The position numbers were made by a program, and so were the translations under genes. This document shows, piece after piece, positions 19,285 through 28,921 of a stretch of DNA of 64,000 nt; within the stretch, counting starts at the first letter, position 1; each line of letters opens with the position of its first letter. The notes under the pieces were generated by a model. That model was not told where the DNA came from, did not search any database, and saw nothing but the letters and a program-made list of their open reading frames with translations. This stretch comes from Pseudomonas sp. ERMR1:02 (GTDB taxonomy: Bacteria > Pseudomonadota > Gammaproteobacteria > Pseudomonadales > Pseudomonadaceae): the NCBI RefSeq assembly GCF_002277815.1, contig NZ_NKJI01000003.1, positions 62,001-126,000 of the forward strand, given 5' to 3'.

Positions 19285-19299
19285 TATCCAGGTATCCGA

Positions 19300-20838
19300 T
19301 CAGGCCGCTTCGATCTTGCCGCGGTTCTGCTCGACCTTGTTCAGGTAATCCTTGAGTTTGTCCTGTTCCGCGGCGGTGGTGAACAAGCCGAGCTTGGTTC
19401 GACGCCACAGAATGTCGTGCGCGGTGGTGGCCCACTCTTCGCTGCACAGGTAATCGACTTCGCGGGTGTGGAGACCACCGCCGATGTGTTCACCCAGATC
19501 GCTCAGATTTTGTACACCTTCGAGCATGCGCCAGGTACGGCTGCCATAGGTGGTGGCCCAGCGGCGCGAAATTTCAGTCGGAACCCAGTCGAACTTGTCG
19601 CGGATCAGCGAGCTCAACGCTTGCGGGGTGGTCATATCCTCGCCACCCGGCAGGGTTGCGTTGGCAGTCCAACTCGGCTTGATGTGCTGAAAGTACGGAG
19701 CCAGTTGCGCCATCGCCGATTCAGCCAGTTTGCGGTAGGTGGTCAGTTTGCCGCCGAACACTGACAGCAATGGTGCTTCTTCACCGCTGCCCGACAGTGC
19801 CAGGGTGTAGTCGCGGGTGACGGCCGACGGGTTGTCAGACTCGTCGTTACACAGTGGGCGCACACCGGAGTAGCTGTGCAAGATGTCGTCGCGGCTGATC
19901 TGCTTTTTGAAGTGGGCATTGACCACTTTCAGCAGGTATTCGGTTTCGCCTTCCGTGATCGCCACTTTTGCCGGGTCGCCGGTGTACTCGCGGTCGGTGG
20001 TGCCAATCAGGGTGAAGTGGTTCAGATACGGAATGGTAAACACGATGCGCTGATCTTCGTTTTGCAGAATGTGCGCATGATCACCTTCGTACAGCTTCGG
20101 TACGATCAGGTGGCTGCCCTGGATCAGGCGGATGCCGTACGGCGATTCCATTTTCAGATCATCACGAATGAACTTGGCGACCCATGGGCCGGCTGCATTC
20201 ACCAGCGCCTTGGCGCGGATCGACAAGAGGCTGCCATCGGCGCGCTCCAGGTGCAGGTGCCACAGGCCTTTAATGCGACGCGCGCTGACGCAACGGGTCT
20301 GGGTGTGGACGTGAGCGCCTTTTTCCCGGGCTGCCATGGCGTTCAACACGACCAGGCGCGCATCGTCGACCCAGCAATCGGAGTATTCGAAGCCTTTGGT
20401 GATTTCGCTTTTCAGTGCGCTATCCGGGCCGAACTTCAGGCTTTTCGAACCTTTGAGCTGTTCCCGTTTGCCGAGGTTGTCATACAGAAACAGGCCGGCG
20501 CGGATCATCCAGGCCGGACGCAGGTGCGGGCGATGCGGCAACACGAAGCGCATTTGCTTAACGATATGCGGCGCCTTGGCCAGCAATACTTCACGCTCGG
20601 CCAGGGCTTCGCGCACCAGGCGGAATTCGTAATGTTCGAGGTAGCGCAGGCCGCCGTGGATCAGTTTGCTGCTGGCGGACGAGGTGTGGCTGGCCAGATC
20701 ATCCTTTTCGCAAAGGAACACCGAGAGGCCGCGGCCGGCGGCATCCGCTGCGATCCCCACGCCATTGATCCCGCCACCGATGACGGCGATATCGTAGACC
20801 TCGGCAAGAGGGGGCGTAGGCAAGGTAGAAGTGGGCAT
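19300..20838 (-). CDS. glpD: Aerobic glycerol-3-phosphate dehydrogenase
   Basis: 512 residues. FAD enzyme on the inner membrane that oxidises glycerol-3-phosphate to DHAP and feeds electrons to quinone. FAD-binding DIAVIGGGINGVGIAAD (GGGINGVGIAAD at about 20-31) and SSASSKLIHGGLRYLEH are typical of GlpD. CGAGG lies upstream of the ATG. It is the last gene of the glpF-K-R-D cluster, with its own promoter region carrying GlpR-like sites. Confidence 0.97.
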   Translation of the reverse strand: MPTSTLPTPPLAEVYDIAVIGGGINGVGIAADAAGRGLSVFLCEKDDLASHTSSASSKLIHGGLRYLEHYEFRLVREALAEREVLLAKAPHIVKQMRFVLPHRPHLRPAWMIRAGLFLYDNLGKREQLKGSKSLKFGPDSALKSEITKGFEYSDCWVDDARLVVLNAMAAREKGAHVHTQTRCVSARRIKGLWHLHLERADGSLLSIRAKALVNAAGPWVAKFIRDDLKMESPYGIRLIQGSHLIVPKLYEGDHAHILQNEDQRIVFTIPYLNHFTLIGTTDREYTGDPAKVAITEGETEYLLKVVNAHFKKQISRDDILHSYSGVRPLCNDESDNPSAVTRDYTLALSGSGEEAPLLSVFGGKLTTYRKLAESAMAQLAPYFQHIKPSWTANATLPGGEDMTTPQALSSLIRDKFDWVPTEISRRWATTYGSRTWRMLEGVQNLSDLGEHIGGGLHTREVDYLCSEEWATTAHDILWRRTKLGLFTTAAEQDKLKDYLNKVEQNRGKIEAA

Positions 20839-20870
20839 TGGCTAAGGCCTCGGAATTCTTTGATATTTGA

Positions 20871-20903
20871 ATTCGAACATTAATGTTCATTTTCGAAAAT
20901 ATT
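20871..20903 (-). promoter_or_regulatory. GlpR-like operator cluster upstream of glpD
   Basis: TTCGAACATTAATGTTCA is a near-palindrome followed directly by ATTTTCGAAAAT. Both resemble the half-site ATGTTCG bound by E. coli GlpR. The cluster lies 33-65 bases before the glpD start, a fitting repressor position. Confidence 0.6.
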
Positions 20904-20972
20904 AGCCGATAAAGTGGCGCACAGCCAGTCGGATTCGATTGAAAAAACTCATCGAAGGGCGGTTAAAGGAAA

Positions 20973-20990
20973 CTTTTCGAACATTAAAAG
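20973..20990 (-). promoter_or_regulatory. Second GlpR-like site upstream of glpD
   Basis: CTTTTCGAACATTAAAAG shares TTCGAACATTAA with the proximal cluster about 100 bases away, so looping between two repressor sites is conceivable. Confidence 0.5.
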
Positions 20991-21020
20991 CGGGAGGAGA
21001 GGGTGTTGCGGGGGATGTAT

Positions 21021-21083
21021 TGTAGGAGCCGGCTTGCTGGCGAAGGCGTACTCAAGGGCGCCATCGCCAGCAAGCCGGCTTCA
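21021..21083. repeat. Truncated REPIN between glpD and glpR
   Basis: Left arm TGTAGGAGCCGGCTTGCTGG and right arm CCAGCAAGCCGGCTTC. The right arm stops before its expected CTCCTACA end, and glpR 3' hairpin sequence begins there. Confidence 0.8.
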
Positions 21084-21116
21084 GGTTGTTTAACCGCCTT
21101 CGGCGTTAAACAACCT
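21083..21116 (-). terminator. Hairpin at the glpR stop codon
   Basis: AGGTTGTTTAAC and GTTAAACAACCT form a 12-bp inverted repeat around a TTCG-containing loop. The glpR stop lies within it. No T-run follows, so it may stabilise or attenuate the message rather than terminate it. Confidence 0.5.
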
Positions 21117-21861
21117 CCAACCGAACCTTATGCTGACTCAGCAACTGCGCCAGCGCAGGCACGGGCTGCTGATCGGTAACCAGGCAGTCAACCAAACTGA
21201 TCGGCCCCAGTCGAATCATGGCGTTGCGCCCAAATTTGCTGGAGTCCGCCGCGAGGATCACTTGCCGGGCGTTGGCAATGATCGCCTGGGACACCCGCAC
21301 TTCCTGATAATCGAAATCCAGCAGGCTGCCGTCTTCATCGATGCCGCTGATGCCGACGAGGGCAAAGTCGACCTTGAACTGATTGATGAAATCGACACTG
21401 GCCTGACCGACCACACCACCGTCACGTCGCACGTTACCGCCAGTCAACAGAACGTCGAAATCGTCCTTGGCGCTGAGCATCGAGGCCACATGCAGGTTGT
21501 TGGTGATGATCTTCAGATGACTGTGATTGAGCAGTGCGCGGGCGATGGATTCGGTGGTGGTGCCGATGTTGATGAACAGCGAGGCGTGATCGGGGATCTG
21601 CGCCGCAATCGCTTCGCCAATACGCTGCTTCTCATCACGCATCTGATCAGCGCGCATGGCATAGGCGGTATTTTCGACACTGGAATCGTAAGCCGCGCCG
21701 CCGTGGTAGCGACGCAGCAGATTGGCTTCCGCCAGCTGATTGATATCGCGGCGGATAGTTTGCGGGGTAACAACGAACAGCGTGGCCATTTCCTCGATGC
21801 TGACATAGCCGCGTTCGCGGACCAGTTCGAGGATTTGCTGCTGACGGGGAGGCAGATTCAT
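21106..21861 (-). CDS. glpR: Glycerol-3-phosphate regulon repressor GlpR (DeoR family)
   Basis: 251 residues. The N-terminal DeoR helix-turn-helix ([18 protein letters not shown], then [20 protein letters not shown]) is followed by a sugar-phosphate-binding domain of the ISOCOT type ([33 protein letters not shown]). It should repress the glp genes until glycerol-3-phosphate binds. AAAGGA precedes the ATG. Placed between glpK and glpD as in other pseudomonads. Confidence 0.95.
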   Translation of the reverse strand: MNLPPRQQQILELVRERGYVSIEEMATLFVVTPQTIRRDINQLAEANLLRRYHGGAAYDSSVENTAYAMRADQMRDEKQRIGEAIAAQIPDHASLFINIGTTTESIARALLNHSHLKIITNNLHVASMLSAKDDFDVLLTGGNVRRDGGVVGQASVDFINQFKVDFALVGISGIDEDGSLLDFDYQEVRVSQAIIANARQVILAADSSKFGRNAMIRLGPISLVDCLVTDQQPVPALAQLLSQHKVRLEVV

Positions 21862-21936
21862 GGGGCGTCCTTTGGGCTGCCGTGCAAAATTTGCCCATGA
21901 TGCCGCAGGAATCTGCTCCCTACCAGTTACATCAGT

Positions 21937-22069
21937 CTGTAGCAGCTGGCGAAGCCTGCGTCCGGCTGCGCAGCAGTCGCCAACCTGCGCACCGAATCTA
22001 TCTGATAAACCGCAGTGCCTGAATTGACGACTGCTACGCAGCCGGACGCAGGCTTCGCCAGCTGCTACA
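21937..22069. repeat. REPIN, GTAGCAGCTGG family
   Basis: Arms CTGTAGCAGCTGGCGAAG and CTTCGCCAGCTGCTACA flank about 55 bases between glpK and glpR. Same family as the elements at 1549-1680 and 46957-47089. Confidence 0.87.
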
Positions 22070-22082
22070 ACGGATCTCTGGC

Positions 22083-23648
<1,566 letters not shown>

Positions 23649-23664
23649 TCATGCGCCAACGGTA

Positions 23665-24516
23665 TCAAGAAACTCTTGGTTTGCCGTCAATGGCCGGTGT
23701 TGCATCCGTTGTAGCAGTTGTTGCGCTTGGCAGATGGCGGGCGATGACCCCGCGATAAGCCGCGGCACCGAGGCAGGCACCGACAATCGGTGCGAAAACC
23801 GGAATCAGGAAGTACGGGATATCGCGCCCGCCGGTGAAGGAAATGTCACCCCAGCCGGCAAAAAAAGTCATCAGTTTCGGGCCGAAGTCACGGGCCGGAT
23901 TCATCGCGAAACCGGTCAGCGGCCCCATCGAGCTGCCAATCACCGCAATCAGCAGGCCGATCAGCAGGGGCGCCAGCGGGCCATTGGGCAGGCCATTGTT
24001 GTCGTCGGTCAGGGACATGATCACGCCCATCAGGATGGCGGTGATGATGACCTCGACCAGAAAGGCCTGAGACGTGGACAAACTCGGATTGGGGAAGGTG
24101 GAAAATACCGACGCCAATTCAAGGCTGGCTTCGGTGCCGCGAACCATATGGTGAGTTTGTTCGAAATCGAAGAAAAGATTGCTGTACAACGTGTACACCA
24201 GCAATGCGCCGCAAAAGGCGCCAGCCACCTGGGCGAAAATATAGAACGGCAGTTTGCGCTTTTCGAAGTCGGCGAAAATGCTCAGCGCAATGCTGACGGC
24301 AGGGTTGAGATGAGCGCCGGAAATCCCGGCTGTCAGGTAAATCGCCATGCTGACGCCGACACCCCAGATAATGCTGATTTCCCACAGGCCAAAGCTGGCA
24401 CCCGCGACCTTGAGCGCGGCAACACAGCCCGTACCAAAGAAGATCAGCAGTGCAGTACCCAGAAACTCGGCCATGCATTGGCTCGAGAGCGACGGTTGTT
24501 GTAAAGCAGTTGTCAT
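23665..24516 (-). CDS. glpF: Glycerol uptake facilitator GlpF
   Basis: 283 residues, six membrane helices and two half-helices of an aquaglyceroporin. NPA motifs are intact: HLNPAVSIALS (71-73) and GFAMNPARDFGPK; the aspartate after the second NPAR marks a glycerol channel. The start MTTALQQPSL has GAGG at good spacing; the frame runs 36 bases further upstream without support. First gene of the glp cluster, with a good promoter and an A-rich leader next to the ribosome site. Confidence 0.96.
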   Translation of the reverse strand: MTTALQQPSLSSQCMAEFLGTALLIFFGTGCVAALKVAGASFGLWEISIIWGVGVSMAIYLTAGISGAHLNPAVSIALSIFADFEKRKLPFYIFAQVAGAFCGALLVYTLYSNLFFDFEQTHHMVRGTEASLELASVFSTFPNPSLSTSQAFLVEVIITAILMGVIMSLTDDNNGLPNGPLAPLLIGLLIAVIGSSMGPLTGFAMNPARDFGPKLMTFFAGWGDISFTGGRDIPYFLIPVFAPIVGACLGAAAYRGVIARHLPSATTATTDATPAIDGKPRVS

Positions 24517-24526
24517 TGAAACCTCA

Positions 24527-24540
24527 TTTTTTTTCTTGTC
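24527..24540 (-). promoter_or_regulatory. A-rich leader motif at the glpF ribosome-binding site
   Basis: The message reads ACAAGAAAAAAAATGAGG just before the glpF start. It fits the AAnAAnAA pattern bound by Hfq with Crc in Pseudomonas catabolite repression. The pattern is short and could arise by chance. Confidence 0.4.
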
Positions 24541-24658
24541 TGGCGCTTGCATTCCATCATGGGCAAAGCGCGTTTTTCACTGAGGCAGGATCCCCAACCT
24601 GTTCCCGGTTTACAGCTGGGTACTGCGATAAGACCTTTCCTGCAGTTTCAGAAACGAA

Positions 24659-24712
24659 AAAATATAGACAAGAAACACTGCTGTCAAAGGTCGAAAGTGA
24701 ACCATTGGTCAC
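24659..24712 (-). promoter_or_regulatory. glpF promoter with upstream palindrome
   Basis: On the minus strand, TTGACA (complement of 24682-24687) and TATTTT (24659-24664) are 17 bases apart. Directly upstream lies the imperfect palindrome GTGAACCATTGGTCAC (24697-24712), a possible operator or activator site. The rest of the 360-base gap up to ybaK shows no gene. Confidence 0.55.
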
Positions 24713-24877
24713 AAATAAACTATTAGTTCCATGAATGATCGCGTCGGTGAGCGGCCGAAATCGGCACAAATGAACATGGAGAGCATTTTGTAACGGCACT
24801 GCGATAGAGCCATTTTCGGATCAATGTCCTAGAATCCGGCGCAGTATTTTTCTACTGCCGCCAGGTCTGGAGCTGTC

Positions 24878-25348
24878 ATGACACCCGCATTGGATTTGCT
24901 GAAAAAGGTTCGCGCCGAACACCGTGTGCACAGTTATGAACATGACCCGAAGGCTGCGTCCTATGGGTTGGAGGCCTCGGAGAAGCTCGGGTTGGACCCC
25001 GCGCAGGTGTTCAAGACCTTGCTGGCGGCCAGTGAAAAAGGCGAGTTGTTGGTGGCGGTTGTTCCTGTGGGTGGAAGCCTGGATTTGAAGGCCCTGGCGC
25101 ATGTGGCTGGGGTGAAAAAAGTCGAAATGGCCGACCCTGCCGCTGCGCAACGCTCGACGGGGTATCTGCTGGGTGGGATCAGTCCGCTGGGGCAAAAGAA
25201 GCGTTTGCGCACCTTTATTGATAATTCTGCCCAGCCTTTTGCGAGCATTTTTGTGAGCGCCGGCCGACGCGGCCTGGAAGTTGAATTGGCCCCCGCTGTG
25301 CTGGCTGAGCATACCCAGGCGAAGTTCGCCGATATCGGCCGTGCCTGA
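24878..25348 (+). CDS. ybaK: Cys-tRNA(Pro) deacylase YbaK/EbsC
   Basis: 156 residues, the compact YbaK fold. It hydrolyses cysteine mischarged on tRNA-Pro in trans. Typical features are the N-terminal [25 protein letters not shown] and [15 protein letters not shown]. Autonomous YbaK of this length lacks any tRNA-synthetase part. AGGTCTGGAGC precedes the ATG. Confidence 0.92.
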   Translation: MTPALDLLKKVRAEHRVHSYEHDPKAASYGLEASEKLGLDPAQVFKTLLAASEKGELLVAVVPVGGSLDLKALAHVAGVKKVEMADPAAAQRSTGYLLGGISPLGQKKRLRTFIDNSAQPFASIFVSAGRRGLEVELAPAVLAEHTQAKFADIGRA

Positions 25349-25419
25349 ACGCCTACCCTGCGGCTGTATGGTGCAAAAATGCCTGCTCTGTCACTGTTCA
25401 CTCGAACGGATCTAAACCA

Positions 25420-25520
25420 CTGTAGGAGCGAGCTTGCTCGCGATGGTCGTTAACAATAACGCGTGTTTGCTGATTAAACGCAGCGCTCTTGAGTGCTTCG
25501 CGAGCAAGCTCGCTCCTACA
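25420..25520. repeat. REPIN, GTAGGAGCGA family
   Basis: Arms CTGTAGGAGCGAGCTTGC and GCAAGCTCGCTCCTACA flank about 60 bases between ybaK and the PhzF-like gene. Confidence 0.88.
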
Positions 25521-25567
25521 AAGAAATTCCTGCGATTCATACGGTGGTCTGACAAAGGGAGAATGTT

Positions 25568-26350
25568 ATGCAGCTCGAGTTTCATCAGGTCGACGCGTTC
25601 AGTGATCGGGCCTTCAGCGGTAACCCGGCAATGGTCTATCGGCTGGATGCCTGGCTCGCCGATGAGTTGATGCAAAAGATCGCCGCCGAGCACAACCTCG
25701 CCGAAACGGCCTTCGTGGTGCGCGAAGGGCAGGGCTGGCACATTCGCTGGTTTACCCCGACCACCGAGGTGCCGTTGTGCGGTCACGCGACCCTGGCCAG
25801 CGCCTACGTTTTGTTTGAAATCTACAGGGAGCCGGTCGAACGCCTGGACTTTACCTGCAAGTCAGGCCCCCTGAGCGTGAGTCGTGAAGGTGGGCGCCTG
25901 TGGCTGGATTTTCCGGCGATCGTGCCATCGGAAGTGGGCGTGACCCTGGACGTCGAACGCGCGCTCGGCGTGGAAGCCGTCGATGTGCTGGGTTCTAATG
26001 AGTTGTTTGTGGTGCTGGAGTCCGAACAGGCCGTGCTCGAGTGTCAACCAGACATGGTCGCCCTGGCGAAACTGCCGTGGCTGGGCGCCATTGTCACTGC
26101 CCGGGGCAGCAAACACGATTTCGTGTCGCGCTATTTCGCACCCGCCATTGGTATCAATGAAGACCCGGTGACCGGATCGACCCATTGCAGTCTGATTCCT
26201 TACTGGTCGAAACGTCTGGGCAAGTCGAGTCTGACGGCTTACCAGTGTTCGGCGCGGGGCGGAGAGCTGTTCTGCCGGCTGGAAGGGGATCGGGTGAAAA
26301 TTGGCGGGAATGCGACGTTGGTGGCCAGCGGGAAGCTGATTCTCGCCTGA
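25568..26350 (+). CDS. PhzF-family isomerase-like protein
   Basis: 260 residues with the PhzF/DAP-epimerase-like two-domain fold. The catalytic glutamate of PhzF is present as Glu46 in HNLAETAFV, and the end of the protein keeps DPVTGSTHCSL. Most PhzF-like proteins outside phenazine operons are of unknown activity, and no phenazine genes are here. GGGAGAATGTT precedes the ATG. REPIN J begins just after its stop. Confidence 0.9.
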   Translation: MQLEFHQVDAFSDRAFSGNPAMVYRLDAWLADELMQKIAAEHNLAETAFVVREGQGWHIRWFTPTTEVPLCGHATLASAYVLFEIYREPVERLDFTCKSGPLSVSREGGRLWLDFPAIVPSEVGVTLDVERALGVEAVDVLGSNELFVVLESEQAVLECQPDMVALAKLPWLGAIVTARGSKHDFVSRYFAPAIGINEDPVTGSTHCSLIPYWSKRLGKSSLTAYQCSARGGELFCRLEGDRVKIGGNATLVASGKLILA

Positions 26351-26353
26351 TAC

Positions 26354-26447
26354 CTGTAGGAGCGAGGCTTGCCCGCGAAAGCGTCATATCAGTCGATGAT
26401 GATGTCGGCTGGCATTACGCCTTCGCGGGCAAGCCTCGCTCCTACAG
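26354..26447. repeat. REPIN, GTAGGAGCGA family, overlapping the ABC ATPase 3' end
   Basis: Arms CTGTAGGAGCGAGGCTTGC and GCAAGCCTCGCTCCTACAG. Its right half encodes the last residues of the ABC ATPase frame on the minus strand. Confidence 0.9.
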
Positions 26448-27554
26448 GGGCGGAGGGTGTCAATGAGCGGTGCTGTAATTCAACGACCGGAATCTGCTCC
26501 GCCGTGCTGCCGGCAGCCTGGAACAACACCAGGTGTTCCGCAGCGACACGAATGCCAACCTCTGCCCCGATCTGATGATCGACATGGCTCGGGAAGATCG
26601 ACTCCAGTTGCGCACCGGTTGGCATTTGCAGGCGGTAAAGCGTCGACGCGCCCTGGAAAGACTTGCCAACGATCCGCGCCTTCAAAGCGCTGTCTGGCGC
26701 ATAAACGATATCGTCCGGACGCAGCAACACGTCCACCGCACCACCGACCGGCCAGGTGTATGCACGGTTGCCGCGCAACTCACCCAGTTCGGTCTGTACC
26801 GATTCCGGGCTGCTCAACTGGCCGCGAATGAAGTAACCCTGGCCGATGAAGCTGGCCACATACGGCGTCAGCGGTTCGTGGTACAGGTTGTAGGCGTATC
26901 CCATTGTTCCAGTCGGCCTTCCTTGAACACGCCAACGTGATCGCTGACTGCGAAGGCTTCTTCCTGATCATGGGTAACCAGAATCGCGCTGGTGCCACGA
27001 GCCTTGAGAATGTCGCGCACCTCGTGGCTGAGCTTGCGGCGCAATTCACCATCGAGGTTGGAGAACGGTTCATCCAGCAGCAACAGCTGCGGTTCCGGCG
27101 CCAGGGCGCGGGCCAGGGCGACACGTTGCTGCTGGCCACCGGAAAGCTCATGGGGGAATCGTTTGCCGAGGTTTTTCAAGTTGACCAGTTCCAGCAACTC
27201 TTCGGTAACGCGCTCCTTTTGCGGGTGCTTGCGAATGCCGAAGGCGATGTTGTCGGCGACGCTCAAATGCGGAAACAGAGCGTAGTCCTGGAACACCATA
27301 CCGATGCGACGTTTCTCCGGCGCGAGGGTGAACCCGGCGCTGGAAATCGTCTCGCCAGCCAGTTGGATATCACCTTCGTGCACCGGCTCGAAACCGGCAA
27401 TGGCGCGCAGGGTAGTGGTCTTGCCACAGCCGGAAGAACCCAGCAGGCAACCGATGTCACCCGCGTTCAAATGCAGGTTGAGGTTCTGCACCACGCGCTG
27501 GTCTTGATAGCCGCAGGCGAGGTTGCGCAGGTTAAGCAGTAATGGCTGGCTCAT
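26389..27554 (-). pseudogene. Iron-type (FbpC-like) ABC transporter ATPase, frameshifted as sequenced
   Basis: Two frames together make one ATPase. The first (from 27554) carries Walker A GSSGCGKTTTLRAIAG, signature LSGGQQQRVALARAL, Walker B LLLLDEPFSNLD and H-loop VTHDQEEA. It breaks after EQWDTP into unrelated residues and a stop at 26868. The continuation YNLYHEPLTPYVASF, with the C-terminal TOBE-like domain, is in the next frame to 26389. One extra G at 26893-26894 (plus strand) would join them. The last 20 or so residues, including VGARLARE, are translated from the REPIN. No permease or binding protein lies beside it. The gene order next to argF matches P. aeruginosa. Confidence 0.87.
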
Positions 27555-28471
27555 GCGTGGTGGTACGAAGGCGGGACGAGAAACTCAAGCAGGGCCTTTT
27601 GTGCGTGAAGGCGGTTTTCAGCTTGATCCCAAGCCACCGAACGCGGGTCGTCAAGCAGGTCGACGCTGATCTCTTCACCACGGTGGGCTGGCAAACAATG
27701 CATGAACAGCACGTCGGCGGCAGCCAGGTCGAGCAGGGCGCGGTTGACTTGATACGGGGCGAACAGCTCAAGGCGCTTGGCGGTTTCTTCTTCCTGGCCC
27801 ATGGAGGTCCAGACATCGGTGCTCACCAGATGCGCGCCGCGCACGGCGTCTTTCGGATCGCGCACGATAGTCACCCGATCGCCGGCCTTGGCCACGAACT
27901 CAGCGTTCGGCTCGTAACCTTCCGGGCAGGCAACGCGTAGCTGGAAGTCGAACTGGATCGCCGCTTCTATATAGCTGTTGCACATGTTGTTGCCGTCGCC
28001 GATCCAGGCCACGGTCTTGCCCTGGATGGAGCCGCGGTGTTCGAGGAAGGTCTGCATGTCGGCCAGCAATTGGCAGGGGTGCAGATCGTCGGACAGGCCG
28101 TTGATCAGCGGCACACGCGAATTGGCAGCGAATTCGGTCAAGGTGCTGTGGGAAAACGTACGGATCATCACCGCATCGAGCATGCTCGACATGACGATGG
28201 CGGCGTCGCTGATCGGCTCACCGCGACCCAGTTGGGTGTCGCGCGGCGACAGGAAGATCGCCTGGCCGCCGAGCTGGATCATGCCGGCTTCGAACGAAAT
28301 GCGGGTGCGGGTCGAGGACTTCTCGAAAATCATCCCGAGTACGCGGTTTTTCAGGGGCTCGAACAGTACGCCGCGGTTACGCAGGTCTTTGAGCTCAACG
28401 CCTCGACGGATCACGCTGACCAGCTCTTCGGGCGTGCAATCCATCAGGGAGAGAAAGTGCCTTGCGCTCAT
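27551..28471 (-). CDS. argF: Ornithine carbamoyltransferase
   Basis: 306 residues. Makes citrulline from ornithine and carbamoyl phosphate in arginine synthesis. Carbamoyl-phosphate motif [10 protein letters not shown], ornithine-side motif HPCQLLAD and the C-terminal [10 protein letters not shown] are all present. This is the anabolic enzyme rather than ArcB, judging by the N-terminus [17 protein letters not shown] and the operator upstream. Two adjacent ATGs exist; the second fits the family N-terminus. Its stop overlaps the start of the ABC ATPase by 4 bases, so the two may be co-translated. Confidence 0.96.
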   Translation of the reverse strand: MSARHFLSLMDCTPEELVSVIRRGVELKDLRNRGVLFEPLKNRVLGMIFEKSSTRTRISFEAGMIQLGGQAIFLSPRDTQLGRGEPISDAAIVMSSMLDAVMIRTFSHSTLTEFAANSRVPLINGLSDDLHPCQLLADMQTFLEHRGSIQGKTVAWIGDGNNMCNSYIEAAIQFDFQLRVACPEGYEPNAEFVAKAGDRVTIVRDPKDAVRGAHLVSTDVWTSMGQEEETAKRLELFAPYQVNRALLDLAAADVLFMHCLPAHRGEEISVDLLDDPRSVAWDQAENRLHAQKALLEFLVPPSYHHA

Positions 28472-28576
28472 CATTGACTACCTTTTTGCTACAAACCGCA
28501 GATACTCAAAGCCTTGTTTAACGGAACAACGGGCGAGACCTGCGGCGTAAGCCGCACGGGGCGACGAAATAGGGGA

Positions 28577-28613
28577 AGGCGCGATCTTATAATTAAATGT
28601 CGCGTCTTACCAA
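28577..28613 (-). promoter_or_regulatory. argF: argF promoter with overlapping ArgR operator
   Basis: Two half-sites, AGGCGC-N8-AA at 28577 and TGTCGC-N8-AA at 28598, stand 21 bases apart, the spacing expected for Pseudomonas ArgR. Overlapping them on the minus strand is TTGGTA-N16-TATAAG (28613 to 28586), a good sigma70 promoter. Repression by arginine-bound ArgR is therefore likely. Confidence 0.65.
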
Positions 28614-28921
28614 TAGGGCTACGGTTTTAAGGGGATTTCAGAGGAGCTATGGGATAACCGCAGTAGCGCTTTTGAAGCCTGTTTCCTGACAGCAGCCAGG
28701 CATTTGTACACCGGCCCTGCTCGGCTTGGCAATCAAACGAGGCGGCTGCAGTACATTGACGGTCGGTTTCTGACCTGTTGTCCGCGGACATCAGGGGCCA
28801 TCGGCCGGCCTGATGGTCACCAATTCACAAGACGAACGTCGCTGGCGTGCTATTGGGGCAGGCGCCATAGTTTTGTTCCCGCGGCCGACTTTACCCGCCC
28901 AGAACAAGACAAAGACTGGCC
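28614..28921. other. Spacer between argF and the molybdopterin oxidoreductase
   Basis: About 300 bases upstream of the divergent genes. I see no credible gene, REPIN or hairpin terminator here; the plus-strand promoter of the oxidoreductase must lie within it but was not identified. Confidence 0.5.
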
